Source: Pleurodeles waltl (taxonomy: Eukaryota; Chordata; Amphibia; Caudata; Salamandridae). From it: DNA of 64,000 bases. Below, in pieces: positions 11,380 to 26,000 of the stretch. The position numbers and the translations under genes are program-made. The DNA is taken from NCBI RefSeq assembly GCF_031143425.1, contig NC_090448.1:334502177-334566176 (forward strand), read 5' to 3'. The notes under the pieces were generated by a model. It made no database searches. It was not told where the DNA came from and saw only the letters and a program-made list of their open reading frames with translations. Numbering within the stretch: the first letter of the stretch is position 1; each line of letters opens with the position of its first letter.

Positions 11380-12420
11380 TGGTCCCGGGTGCGGCCTTCA
11401 TCTAGGAAACCTACCAAACCCATACATTTTTTTTTTTTAACTAGACACCCCACGGAGTCCAGGGAGGTGTGGCTTGAGTGGATCCCCCAACATTTTATTA
11501 CCCAGACTCCTCTGCAAACCTCAAAAATTGCTTAAAAAGCAAAAAGCATATTTTCCTCATTTTTCTTTGTAGGATCAATGCTCCTGCCCAGCGTTCCTCT
11601 CAGTCTCCCAAGTAAAATGATACCTCACTTGTGTGGGTCCCCAAAGCAGAGTCAGCCTAAAGATGTATAAAAGAAAATATGTGCTTATCAACTTGCTGTG
11701 CTATCCCCTCAATCTCTACAGGTTTTTGCCCTTTTTCTGTTGAAGGCACCTGGGCCACCCACATAAGTGAGGTATCATTTTTATTGGGATACTTGGGGGA
11801 ACACTGGGTGGAAGGAAATGTGTGGCTCTTCTCAGATTCCAGAACTTTACGTCACCGATATGTGAGGAAAAAGTGTTTTTTGGCCAAATTTTGAGGTTTG
11901 CAAAGGATCTGGGTAACAGAATCTGCTGAGTGCCCCACAAAGTCACCCCATCTTGGATTCTCCTAGGTCTCTAGTTTTAAAAAATGCACAGGTTTGGTAG
12001 GTTTCCCTAGGTGCCAGCTAAGCTAGAGGCCAAAGTCCACAGCTAGGCACTGTGCAAAAAACAGCTCTGTTTCTTTTGGGAAAATGTGATGTGTCCACGT
12101 TGTGTTTTGAGGCATTTCCTGTCGCGGGCACTAGGCCTACCCACACAAGTGATGCACCATTTTTATCGGGAGACTTGGTGGAACGCTGGGAAGAAGGAAA
12201 TTTGTGGCTCCTCTCAGTTTCCAGAACCTTCTGTCACCGAAATGTGAGGAAAAAGTGTTTTTTGGGCCAAATTTTGAGGTTTGCAAAGGATCCTGAGCAA
12301 CAGAACCTGGTGAGAGCCCCACAAGTCACCCCATCTTGGATTCCCCTAGGTGTCTAGTTATAAAAAATGCACAGGTTTGATAGGTTTCCCTAGGTGCCGG
12401 CTGAGCTAGAGTAAATAGTA
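11380..12420 (+). repeat. Duplicated ~386-bp block plus an inverted partial copy
   Basis: A block running from 'CCCACATAAGTGA(G)G' through 'GAGGAAAAAGTGTTTTTTGG' and 'TTTGCAAAGGAT' to 'TTTCCCTAGGTGCC' occurs at about 11740-12020 and again at about 12125-12410. That is a period of about 386 bp. A shorter segment at about 11600-11645 is the reverse complement of 11755-11800. No coding potential is evident. Its position between the transposase and the TTAA terminus suggests it is subterminal sequence of the piggyBac element. Confidence 0.7.
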
Positions 12421-12816
12421 TAAATGGGGTAGGTCCCAGTAAAATGCCAAAATTGTGTTGAAAAATGTGGTTTTCCGATTCAAGTCTGCCTGTACCTGAA
12501 AGCTGGGAATATGGTGATTTTATCACCCCAAACTCTTTGTTGGTGCCATTTTCAGGAAAAAAAAAAACACACAAGCCTTCTTCTGCAGCCCTTTTTTCCA
12601 ATTTTGTTTTAAAAACAAAAAAACGAAATTTTTGCTAATTGCTTGGTCTCCTTCAGGGGAACCCACAAACTCTGGGTACCTCGAGAATCCCTAGGAGGTT
12701 GGGAAAAACAAGGACGCAAATTTGGCATGGGTAGCCTATGTGGACAAAAAGTTATGAGGGCCTAAACGCGAACTGCCCCAAATAGTAAAAAAAAAAAAGG
12801 CCTGGCAAGGGGTTAA
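12421..12816 (+). mobile_element. Probable right end of the piggyBac element with TTAA
   Basis: Read from the right, the end is TTAA (12813-12816) followed on the minus strand by CCCCTTGCCAGGCC and a T-run. PiggyBac elements characteristically end in a CCC-type terminus at a TTAA target. No equally clear left terminus was found, so the total length of the element is unknown. The assignment rests on the terminus and its position relative to the transposase. Confidence 0.5.
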
Positions 12817-14496
<1,680 letters not shown>

Positions 14497-14600
14497 TTAG
14501 TAGAGTAGTGTAATAGAATAGAACGGAGTAGTGTGTTGTAAAATAGAGTGGAGTAAAGTGCCATTGAGTGGCATAGAGGGAGTTGTGTAGAGTGGCAAGC
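14497..14600. repeat. GAGTG minisatellite, left part of an interrupted array
   Basis: Units of the type GTAGAGTAGTGTAATAGAATAG and GGAGTGGCATAGAG match the array at 1245-2410. The array stops where LINE-derived sequence begins and resumes after the LINE poly(A) at 15420. Confidence 0.75.
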
Positions 14601-15419
14601 TGCCATGATGATTGTGGGGATATCGTCCACATGCTTCGGGGCTGTCCCCATTCGTTCCCATATTGGTATGAAATAGTGCACCTGTTAACGGAGGCTATGG
14701 AATGGACCCTGACCCCCTTGCCTAGACTATACCTGTTAGGTCTGTATCCCCGACCCGGCCAAACAAAGTCACTACTCAGTTTACTGACCTGGCTCTGGCA
14801 CTTGCTACATGCCGGATTACGATGCACTGGAAATGGCCTGAGGGGCCTCACCATGAGGGATAGCAAGTGGATATACTGCACTGGGCTGACTGGGAAGGCA
14901 CAGTGCTGCTGCAAAAGGTATGGCAGGCTAGGAGATCCATAGAGTTTGCACGAACATGAGACATGATTCTGGCTGACTTCCAGGGTGATGGGGAGGAGAA
15001 GGATAGTGAAGATTCTATCTAAGTCGCCACGATACAAGGGGGTCTGACTTACCCAAGCTCTAACCAACTGACTTACTTTGGGGAAGAAAGGGAGATGGGA
15101 AACACCATGGGAGTTGGGGTGGGGGAGAGGCTGCAAGTTGCTTGGTTGAATGTTTTTTTTTGTTGATCCAATGATAGGCCTTGACTAGCGGTTCTAGATC
15201 CCTACCTGTGAGTGGTGCACTATATTGACACATCTACTAGACATAATGATGTAGCAAGAACACATGCACACTGGATTTATTATGTAATTGCCCATGATAT
15301 GCATACAGCACGAGACTACACTGACAACTGTATTGATGCTACTTCCATATATGAGTGGGGAAATTGCCAATATAGTTGTACGCTAAACTGACAATAAAAC
15401 TCTGTTTAAAAAAAAAAAA
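14583..15419 (+). mobile_element. 5'-truncated LINE 3' end, L1/Tx1-like
   Basis: The plus strand encodes a LINE ORF2 C-terminus: 'CHDDCGDIVHMLRGCP' has the C-x3-C...H-x4-C zinc-knuckle spacing, followed by an aromatic and hydrophobic stretch as in L1-type ORF2 ends. A 3'UTR follows, with AATAAA at 15393 and an A-run at 15408-15419. The insertion sits inside a GAGTG array, flanked on both sides by the same repeat. Because the flanks are repetitive, I cannot define a target duplication with confidence. Confidence 0.75.
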
Positions 15420-16265
15420 GTGTAGTAGTGCAGGGTAGAGGGCAGTAGTGTAGAGTGCATTGGTGTAATAGAGTGCCATAGAGTAGAGTGGTGCAGAGTA
15501 GAGTGCAGTGGCATAGAGTGGCAGAGAGTGCAGCGACAGAAAGCCCAGTGTTGCAGCGTAGACTGTCGTAGAGTGCAGTAGTATACAGGTGAGTGATGTT
15601 GAGTGCAGCACGTAGAGTGGTACATAGCAGAGTGGCGTTGAGTACATTGACATGGAAGGCAGTGGCATACAGTGGTACAGGGTAGGGTGGCGTAGACACC
15701 AGTGGTGTAAAGTACAGTGCTACAGAGTAGAACAGAGTGGCTTAGAGGACAATGGCTTAGAGTGCAGTGGCATATAGTGCAAATGGTGTAAATGTGGCAG
15801 AGTATATTATAGTGGCAATGAGTGTGGCAGAGTTGATTATAGTGGCACACATGTGCAGTGGTGCAGAGTAGTTGACGCTGAATGCACTGGTGTGGAGAAA
15901 AGTAGTGTAGAGTGGAGTGGTGCACAGTAGAGTACAGTGGCATAGAGTGCTGTAGAATGCAGAGTAGATTAGAATGCCGTAGAGTGGATTGGCGTTGTGT
16001 GGGATGGTAGAGTAGAGTGCATTGGCATACGGTGCACTGTTGCACAGTAGAGTGGCATAGAGTGGAGAGGTGTAGAGTGCAGTGGCAAAGAGTGCTGTAG
16101 TGCATAGTAAAGTAGTGAGGGGTACAGTGCATAGGCATAAAGTAGAGTGGTGTAAGGAAGGGAGGTGTAGAGTGGAGTAGTGCAGAGTAGAGTGGAGTAG
16201 ATTGGAATATGCATGGTGTGGTAGCACACTTCCATTACAGACAACACATTTTCAATTCAAAATCA
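15420..16265. repeat. GAGTG minisatellite, right part, with conserved end sequence
   Basis: The array (units such as GTGGCATAGAGTAGAGTGG) runs to about 16205. It then passes into 'GGTAGCAC..CCATTACAGACAACACATTTTC' (about 16222-16253). The reverse complement of that end block is found at about 22722-22745, beside another GAGTG array. This marks a conserved second end of the repeat family. Confidence 0.75.
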
Positions 16266-19200
16266 CAATTACATTTGCACAGAGGTACAGTTTTACTGAT
16301 AAAAGTGTGCAGCACACAAACAATTTGTGGGAATGTCATCATCATGTATTGATTGGTTTAGATCGTTTTAAAATATATGTTTCCACCACACTTCAAAATT
16401 ACCAAAAATGGGCTTCATTTGGGTCTTTCTAATTCTGAAATATGTGCACAGTTCATTTCTAGACATTTAAATGTTGCTGTATGCTAGAAACAAAAACAAC
16501 ATCACACAGGCATCCTCAAGCATTCCTCCGGAGCCAGCGTGATTGTCACAGAAATCCTCTCACTATGAAGTTAGAAAAAGAAAAGTAAACACCAAGCTCC
16601 CTTGGAAGACAGAGCCTGACATTTGACCTCTGTCTCTGAATGCATGGCAAACATGACAGGATAACAACAAGATTTAAAGACATGTTTACAGAAATCGAAC
16701 ACTGGTGGACAAATACAGTAAATAGGGTTTGGGTGAGAGAAGGGATGCACTTGAGATGGAAAGCCTAAAACAAATAAAGCTAGCAAATAGTAAACAAGCA
16801 AATGAGAGTTACAGACTACAAAGCCAATGGTAAACAACGGCCAGAATGCATTCCCAGGGAAGCTTTTTTAATGTTCCCAGGATGTTGTTACCAAACCTGA
16901 CAGCTGTGCTGTCTGATAGACTTCGACCTAAAAAGTAATATACTGTTACGTCCATCAGACTCTTCGGGTCACAAGGATATCCAAACACATGCAAAATCCA
17001 GCACCAACAGCTCAGTTGCAACTTATAATAATATTTAATTATGTACCAAGTACCAAACATGCAGCAATTCAGATGGGTAATATCTAATGAACCAAAACTA
17101 GGTATGAAAGTAACCCATTCATTTTTTTTAAATGTGTCCTAGATAATGAGTCTCAGGACAGTGGTTATTTGTACAACTCTGAATTTGGGATTACCCTTAC
17201 TATCGTGATTCAGATGTGCAAATTATGTTATTTTACCTGTACCCTGGCTTACATTTAAAAAATAAAATTGAGAAAAATTCAGTTGTTAAAACAGTACTCA
17301 ACTTGTAAGGCCGGGCATATCACCAACAATAGGAAAGACCCCAAAATGTAACACGGACACCTCATGTTTTTGTCTTGTAACTGACCTACTAAATAAAGGC
17401 ATTTCTGAAAATTATATATCCGGGGGAGTCCAGGGTGGTGCAACTTGCTGTATCCCACCACGTTTACTTACACAGAACAACCAGCAAAACCAAAACTTTC
17501 ACTAAAAATCGTGTATTTTGCTCACATTGCTATGAGGGAAATTGCTGGAACGTGTGTAGAGTAACAAATTTACTGCCAACCAGCATTCTTGTACTTCTCC
17601 TAACAAAACTGTACTCTTTATCAGGGATCACCAATTTCTTCATGCTATATATTGATCTTCTAGGACTATCCTCGTGTCGAAGAGCAGGTAGTTTAAAATA
17701 CAAGGCTTTTGTGTTTCCGGCACTTAGGAGCAGCAAGAGGAAAAGATAGCTCAGATGTTATCAAGTGCAGTGCTCAACTCAAAGTCACATCTTGTTAGGC
17801 CTTCTAAGAAGATCACGGGCAATGCGGTAAACTTCTGGGGTCGTGTTGACTGGAAGTAGTCCAAGATACTTAGAGGGGACATACTGGGTGGGGTCGTACT
17901 ATAAAGGCAGCTCCACCCTAGCCATCGTGCTCACCATTTTGTGGAAGACTTGCAGTGCAGTATCCAGCGCTTTTTTCGAGGAATCCAGAGATAATAAGAG
18001 ACTGGACAGCTCTCCAGTTAAAACGTGCATTAGGTTCAGGCGTCCGGTGACATTTTGAAGGGGACTGTTAGAAATCTTTGTGGAAGTCGTTCTTAAACAT
18101 TTGTTTACAGTGCCTTAGAGCTTGGGATTCATTTCAAGTAAAGGAGCGACATCTAGTGGTCAGGACAATATTTATTCAGAACAATGTTCAACTGAAAAAG
18201 GACAAGAGATTCTTCATGAAAGTAAACTGAAAACAAGCATTAGAAAAGCCAACAGTTTTCGCCCATGCTAAGTCTATTGGCTTTGTCAATATTTTTACAT
18301 CCTAAGCTCCACTACAGAAACGACAACCAGTATAGGGATCACGGGAAGGGGTGGTAAGTGTGTGGCGGGCCATGGCGTGCCAACCATGTGCTGCTTTTCT
18401 CGTGTCTTTTCCAAGCAGAGATGACTATAGTTCAAAATTATCTTTCCCTTCAGTCTGCCTCCTACCCTAGTATGCAATGTCCTTTTTTTCATAGCTGCAA
18501 CAAACAACTCAGAAAGGGGTTCCAGGTTGCATGTGAAATAATGCAATAATATGCTGTTAAAATCTGGTCTGATGGTGGTCATTGTATTAAACTGTCCCAC
18601 TGCCGAGACAGTCAACACTTAGCTGATAAATGTGGTATTTTTTAAATGAGCAGCAGTGCTATTCATAGATTATTATTATTATATTAGATATTGGATAACA
18701 ACATGTTTTCAAATTTGCAGATGTGGTGACAACCTGTAGATGTAATGGGTGATGTTTGAGGGGTGGAACAAGGACTCACATAGAACATTACATACAATAA
18801 TTACATGAGAATCATTTACATATTTAAAATTCTCTGTTAGGTAACAAATAAGGGTCTTGCCACTCTGTCCCACCAGGCGTGTGACAAATCTACAATATGG
18901 TCCACTGTCTCATAATATAAGCCAAGAGTCCCATGTCATATGTAACACCCAGTCAGCCCTGGAATTTTTTTTAATCCAACTGCCCTCGTCATCTGAGACA
19001 TTTAAGATCATTTTTTGGAATCCAGAAAGAGAAACTACAAGTCCAAGAATGCAAAATGATGGCTATAAAATAGCACGAGTTAAAGGTGTTACACGTGATA
19101 TGAACCCAATGGTATGTGAACGGATGTGGCAGATTACTAGCGCCTTGCACTTTCATTGTCACTTTCCATTCTGGCACTTTCAGGTTTATTCTCGTTTTAA

Positions 19201-19886
19201 GGCGAGCCTGATTTGATAAAGACAAGTCAAGGTGAAAGAGTATCATTGCTTAGGACATTAAATGACTGTTTAATATCCATAACAGTTAACGTAATAACTG
19301 ACGCTCTTTGCTTTTGATGAGCTAAACATAATTGATTCCATGACCAGTTAAGAGGCAAAAATAACACATCACCTGTTGTCAGTCATTTTTAGGGTTTATT
19401 CTGGGTTCTCAGAAAGACCACATCGCACGTTGCCTATGCGCCACTGCCTGCACTCCACTTGCAATGAAACAAACACACTAACAGAACACGCGACTGGCGC
19501 ACTCCGGTGCACAGGAATCAGTGTTAAAACCCAAGGTACTGAACTGTGTTAAACCCTCAAAGAAACGTAGGCCCTGATTATGTGTCGGAGGAGTAGATGT
19601 TAGTACTTATTAGAGTTGGATTGGGATCACAATTCGACCAAGGAACAACCAAACATTCATTTGGAACCTCAGAAATCAGTTTAAAAAAAAAGTCCACATA
19701 TCAAGTTCTGCAATTAATTGTTCTGTATGTTGGAAATTAAAAAGTTACGAAGATAAATAGAGGTGCGAAACGCCTGCAGCGCCATGGCTAATAATAACGG
19801 AGAGTAGTGATTTAGCGTCCCAGTGAAGCACCGAAGTAACCCACTTATTAACAGTTAGAAACAGACTGGTAATGATGATTTTGCAG
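16266..19886. other. GMPPB intron 1, unassigned
   Basis: This is about 3.6 kb of AT-rich sequence without a recognisable domain or clear tandem structure. A block at about 18247-18292 containing 'GTCTATTGGCTTTGTCAAT' resembles the hairpin segment of the GAGTG family at 1165-1195. It may be an isolated fragment of that family. Short frames here look like chance. Confidence 0.45.
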
Positions 19887-20111
19887 GCACGCCGATGGCT
19901 GGGCAGAAAGTAGAAAAGAAGTACCTCAGAATCCTGCGGCATGTGGAAGAACACTGGGACCAGCCACTGATCGCCAACCAGAAAAAGTACTTCGTCGACT
20001 ATTTAAAGAACAGCCAACGGAGAAGAGAGGAAGTAGAACCTGTGACGTTAGGATTCTAGCTAACCAATAAGAAGCAAGGAAAGAACCGTGACACGGATAA
20101 GCCAACCAGTG
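19887..20111 (+). other. Possible exon of an unrecognised gene
   Basis: A 225-bp interval is bounded by an acceptor-like TTTTGCAG (ending 19886) and a strong donor-like AGTG|GTAAGTAA (20112). Inside, an ATG at 19895 opens a 54-codon frame ending TAG at 20059. The peptide begins MAGQKVEKKYLRILRHVEEH and is rich in charged residues, so it could be helical. CpG density is higher than in the surrounding sequence. The acceptor has a weak pyrimidine tract, and all three frames meet stops before the donor. If real, it would be a 5'UTR exon with a small ORF, or a terminal-coding exon. I do not recognise the protein, and it may equally be repeat-derived. Confidence 0.25.
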
Positions 20112-22719
20112 GTAAGTAATGGGAAGCCTCTGGAGGAGTGGGTATCTGTAAATCCCCTTTCAGGTCCCCCCCCCCCCCAAATATAAAACATTTTGCCACA
20201 GAGCAAGCGATGTGCAGATGAAACCTAAAAAGGAGTTACATTTGAAGAACCCCATTATTAAGGTTCACTCTCACACACCCGCAATAAAACATACACAAAC
20301 TCAGAAACAAATGCAAGATAAATTAAAATAATTCAAGGAGAAAAAAGAAGCACAATTCTGTCTAAACACACTTAATATATGCTTGCAATAATAAATCTAA
20401 ACACATCAACTGTTGACTTTCTTTCAGACCTATTCTACATTCTCTATCGCTGCTAAAAGGTTCCAGCATGGCCATCACATTTAAAAGTAATGAATTGGCT
20501 ATCCTGGAATGGTAAAACTATTGTACACTAATGACAATTGCATTCCATAATAGTATCCTGGTTTGGAGGCCGAGGCATACTGAAGATGAAATGAGTGGCA
20601 AGCAGTCGACCTATTAGCACTGTCTGGAGAACTGTAGTATCCTCTTAAGAAAAATTAAAATAAAAAGGAGGAGTGGCAAAGAGCTTTAAAAGGAGACAAT
20701 TGAAAACTAAAGGACTGGCCAACCAGCCCTGATACTGAACCACACTACTTTTAAGGCAGTTGTGCACATGTAATCAGAAAAATGCAGTCGGTCACAGATC
20801 AGGAAAGCCAATAACTGATGTGGACTGAACCATTACCCTTGCAGTACAGAGTCATGGATGGGGCGGTGTGTAAATGACACTCAGACAGACGAATGTCAGT
20901 TGACCCAAAGGCCTTCTATGTATAATTATGCATATTTATATGTATGAATGTATGCATTAGTTAGTTGTTTTTAGCCATGACACTGCTAGAAAGTTAAGAC
21001 TGCCAGGCCTTCCAAAAAGAATCTAGCAAGAATTATTTAAGCACAAATCTTCTATCCCTATGGTTTTGTCAGAAGCTGTTTTTGGTATTGGTTACCTTTT
21101 CCTAGAAGGTAATCCTATGAGATTTCATATAACAAAATACCTGTCTGTAGGCTGTAATACAGATAAATAAAAATCCACCTTTATGTGAAGCCAACAGTGT
21201 CCCTTCGATTCAGAAGAGAGGCATGGTAAAACTATGCTATAATACTGACATATATCTTAAAGGCAGTTGATGGAGAAGGAGATGTGTTAATAGGTAAACC
21301 TGGACCTCAACTTTAAGAGTTGGGTAGAGGCAACAAGAACTAGATGGAAATAAATGTACTTAATTCGCCTTGAGGAAAAACATCACCCAGGATGCACAAC
21401 AGATTGAATCGGCATAGTCTAGCGTTAACTGTATCAAAGCACTGACCACTGGAATAAGTAGAGTGGCATATATGGCATGATTTGTTCTGGATTCTTAGCT
21501 ACGTGAAATAGGTATATGTCACCTTGCTGTCTGAGTGCCTAGTGCCAAAGATGAATCTCAGAAAAACAGACTGTGCACAATTTTGACTGGGGCAGGTGGT
21601 GTGCCCATTTTCTTAGGATAGAGGATACTGCTCCTGCAGGAGGCCTCTAGGCTGAAGGCAGAATTCCTGTTTTCAGGTGTTAAGCTTTAAAATGTTGGAG
21701 CATATCCGAAGTGTAGTGACCAAAAACATTGGTCAGGGCCCCAAGATCCAGACTAATGGTTCCAGAGTTGGAATGATTGGAAGATTAAACACAAGCCGAG
21801 TATCACCAGCATCCATATAGAAACACCTTGGAATGGAGTAATCGGGCAAGGCACTGCACGTACATGTTGAAAAAAAAACTGAAATAAGTATGTGGGCTTT
21901 AGCATATGGTAGGATTCTTTTCAGGATTTACAGCTGAGTGAAACAGATATAATCAAAGCCTGCGTGCCTAGTGCCAAAGATGAATCTAAAACATCCAGAC
22001 TGTTGCCTGTAAGAAATAGCTATCCAAATGATGTCCTTATCAGCAAACCTAGCTTCATCCAAGGCCTTAATCAAGAGGTTGTGTTCAACATTGTGGAAAG
22101 AAGCTTAAGGTTCTAACAGTTTTAATGTTCTGACATTCTGCTATTATCTAACTAGTTCTAACCTCTGGTACATGAGCTGGCACGAAACCCACTTAAAAAA
22201 ACCCATTTTCCTAAGCAGATTTTTGTAATGGACTGAAAGCCAATTTTCCAAAAAGCTTTTCAAAATATGGCTGGAGGGAAATGGGGCAGAATTTGCTTAA
22301 CTCCTAGAGTCTAACTAAGAGCCTTTTGAGCAGATATTTTACCAACCCAGATTTCTAGGCTAAATGCAGAATACGATGGCTCAGCAAGCTACTAAACAGA
22401 GTAAGAAGTTCATTTTTCGTATTGTTTCGTTAGCCTTATTAGATAAAGATCTGCTGGAGATGTAAAGGGAAAATGCCTTGCAAGGACTGCATTAGCGTGT
22501 ATTCAGCAATGGGTTCAAATGGGAAAGAAACCGCAACCCAAGCGTTTTTTTTTTTTTTAAGGATCGAACACTACTAGGCAACCCAGATGTCTGGTTTCTA
22601 AAGACTTCTTGGGGAAATTTTGAAAGCTGACCTAAGAACGCATCCCACCGATTGGATTTATTGTTTGTAACTCACAATTGCTGTGAGGTCGGTGCAAATG
22701 TAATGATTATTTCAACCGA
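20112..22719. other. GMPPB intron 1, unassigned
   Basis: No gene or clear repeat was recognised. It contains C-run and T-run microsatellites (about 20167-20178 and 22545-22558). Two similar passages ('GTGCCTAGTGCCAAAGATGAATCT' type) at about 21534-21560 and 21964-21990 suggest an internal duplication with a spacing of about 430 bp. Confidence 0.45.
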
Positions 22720-23090
22720 AAATGTGTTGTCTGTAATGGCAGCACGATTCCACACTTGTTCTACTCCACAACACTTTACTCACCTCCATCATAAACACTC
22801 TATGCCATGACACTCTACTACTCCACTCTATGTCTCTCCGCCCCATGTTACTCCACACAAATCTACCATACTCTACTTCACACTATGCCACAACATTCTT
22901 CTCCACCCTGTCTCTCCATCCTACATTACTCCACTCTATGGCACCCCACGACACTCTACACCACTCTCCTCTGTGCCACTGACTTTTAGCCACGTTGGTG
23001 TACAACATGGCTAAGGCACATTGGCAAAGGCAATAGATCTTCCATAGGCGAGACCTACTGGCTTTGCCAATGCTTGTTTTAAAATTACTT
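22720..23090 (-). mobile_element. Compact copy of the GAGTG repeat family
   Basis: Read on the minus strand, this 370-bp unit has a hairpin block at one end (23085 to about 22985, 'AGCATTGGCAAAGCCAGTAG...CTATTGCCTTTGCCAAT'). A short GAGTG-type array follows (22980-22757). It ends with 'CCATTACAGACAACACATTTTC' (about 22745-22722). The two end blocks match those flanking the large arrays at 1125-1240 and 16222-16253. The array therefore appears to be an internal part of a dispersed element that can expand. Confidence 0.6.
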
Positions 23091-26000
23091 ATATGAAAGC
23101 CTTCACACAGCTGATGCAATGTCAGAAACGTGAATTGGTCTAGGAGCATGCAATTCTGAAATATGAAGTAGCTCTTTAGAAAGAGGAAGGGGTACGAACA
23201 ACCAGACATAGGTTGAAGCTGAGGGTCGTACAATCTAATCCCAGGTGGAACCTTTTTTGGTAAGCTTACCACCATGGTACTAACCTCTGAATAGAGCAAA
23301 GATATTGCTGGGAAGTGTGAACTTTGAGCTATATTTTTAAAAAACTGGCAAACGTATAACATATAAAAAAGTAAGTTGTAATTGCTGCTTAAAAGTGTCA
23401 GCTCTAGTGAATGGCCTTAATGTTGAGTTTCAAGACAAACGATACACATGAACAACCAGCGAAAAAGCTATTTGCCATATTATTCGGAGATCCATGCTAA
23501 TGCTAAGTGGCCTACATAAGAAACCGGACAGACCCACCCAACAGGTTCTTCACTGTTGAGTAATCACCACATGAAAATGCAGCCTCTCAAACACAGAAGA
23601 GGCAAACTTGATCTTCCATATCAAAATACACACATGACTGAAAGGCCTTGGTAGCTTTACAAGTGTAGAATTCAATATGAACAGTAACAGCTTTAAGTCT
23701 AGGAAAATGTCAGTGGCAGAACTTCATCTGAGCTTAAGGAAGCAAACACAAGCTCTCACTTAAGTCGGCAACAGTAAAATGTGTGATGAGTTTGCAAAAT
23801 GTTTGGAGATCCAAAATACATTTTTGGTGTACATGTTTTGTATTTTTTAGAAATAACTGGATTAATTGTTAAAGACAGCAATAAAGTTGCCTCAATATTT
23901 GAAACCACATGAGCCCAGCCACTAAGCTGCCTATCTGTTTGCCATTACTATTCTGCATTAGGAGACCACCTAGTAACACTTGCCTGTGTAGTAAAGGACA
24001 TCCACTTGATCGCTCCTTTCCCAAAACAGATGTAGCTTGGTAAAAGAGTCGAAGGGAAGCAGGTGGTTGGGTGCAAGAAGGTAATTAGACAGTTATGAAA
24101 CAGTAGAGATTTGGTGATACTATATTTCCTAAATATTTTAAGCAACCTTGTCAACTCCATTCACTGACCACCACTCCATGGCCATTGTAGACTTTAAAGA
24201 CAAAGCAAAACTCATTAAAAAGCAAAACTCCTTAAGATGCAAAACAGGTCAAGTTGGATCCTTAATCAGACCCAGAGTGGTGGGAGGCTACAGGGCAGAC
24301 TAGGGCCAGAACAGTAGTGGACTGAGTCTCCTACCACCTCAGATGCTCTGTCCCAGAACCTATCAGGGATCTGAGATCTCTAGTACCAAAGGGTGTTAAA
24401 AGGTCACAGGGAACATCAGGCACAGTTCAATACATAATCCCCATGTTATGTAATCCATAGGTCGGTTCAGTCAAAAAGAATTCATGCTGGTAATTGTATT
24501 TTCCTTTTAGCAGTTAGAAGGGGACTGTCCTATAGATAAGCAGCACATCGAGCAGTGATTGCAACAGTTCCTCTTGATAATCTGCAGTTATGCCAGACAG
24601 CACTGAGCTGGTTTGTATTGCAAGTTTCTTCATGCACTTCGTCACATGAAGACAAGAGGACACTGGACATATAGGATAGAACTGACTGCACTCCTCAAAG
24701 CAGTATGGTTCTTCTAGGTGCTCCATATTCTAGGAACATAGCTGGAATTCTCCCTCAGCGGCGCCTGTCCTTCTGCAGAGAGGCACTCTGCTTTCCTATC
24801 TGAGCTGGAAGGCAAGCCTCTAGGGGCTAGACAAATCCTGAACAACTTTAGCCAGTTATACAGAATTCAGGTGATTGCTCTTCCCCTCTGGAAGATTGGC
24901 GGTCATGAATACATCAGCACTGATCCCACAGAAGAGCTTTGAGTACTCTGTCTGCAGAGCGCTCCTTGGTCAGTCAAACAGAACAGAACTGAAACAAGGT
25001 ATGATGGTGTGCATCGCTTATAACATTTTCCAGACGGGGATGTGGATGGATGGTCTAAGGTTATGCAACCAGTTTCAAGTGGTTCCCTGTCAAATGTCAA
25101 TTTCTGGATCTATTGCAGACGCAGCCATTGTGCAAGGAGGTGGCTCGCACAGTAGATTTTGATGAGGTTGCCATCAAGCCGGAGAATCCATAACACGGGC
25201 ACAGCTAAGTGTGAAGTCTCTGAACCTGGCCGTTATATGCCTTCTTGAAGCAGCAATCAAGGCAAAAAAGGACAGGTTGTACTAAAATATTCTGCACTCT
25301 TAGCACAGAATCCGTTCCCTCACCCTCTCTACCCCACCATCCTATATAGCAGTGTTCCGCAAAATCTAATCAGTAATCACTATTGCTAAGAGGTAGGCAT
25401 AGAATTTCTAAGAGCAGCCCTTCGGCATCTTCCCTCATTCAGTATCTGGGTTTTCACCATCAGGCCACAGGAATGTAGGCAATACACGCCCACTGTCTGG
25501 GGAACCTGTATCCATCCTCCAAAATGGATCCTATTGGTCCCAGAGGTCAAACTCATATTAACCAAGGAGTGTTGCTATCACATGTGTCTTACATACACCA
25601 GGCACACATACTCTTGACACCCTCAGAATATCAGCGCAATGGTCTGGGTGTTTAATTTCAATGGAAATCCTGGATCAGAAAATAGGTTTATTCAGACAGA
25701 CTTGTTAAACTGCAAAAATCAAAATGACCACACCACCACTTTATGTCAACAATCCATGACATGGACAGCAGACCCATGTCAGTAAAGAGAGGTCGTTTGG
25801 TCACACTTCCATATTGCAATACAGGTTCTGGGGTTTCCTTTACCATGACCTCTGCACTCATGCTAGATTAGTGTACTAGGTAGGCCAACACAAAAAGTCA
25901 AAATGACAGTTTAAAATACAGTTGTGTCACTCTGTGTGTAAACGCCCAAATACAATGCTGAGAACGTTTTGTCCGAGCACATCTTGTCGCAATAGCACAA

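Noticed and set aside
15383..16247. A 251-codon minus-strand frame and overlapping frames
   Set aside because: Same artefact of the GAGTG minisatellite, with no domain.
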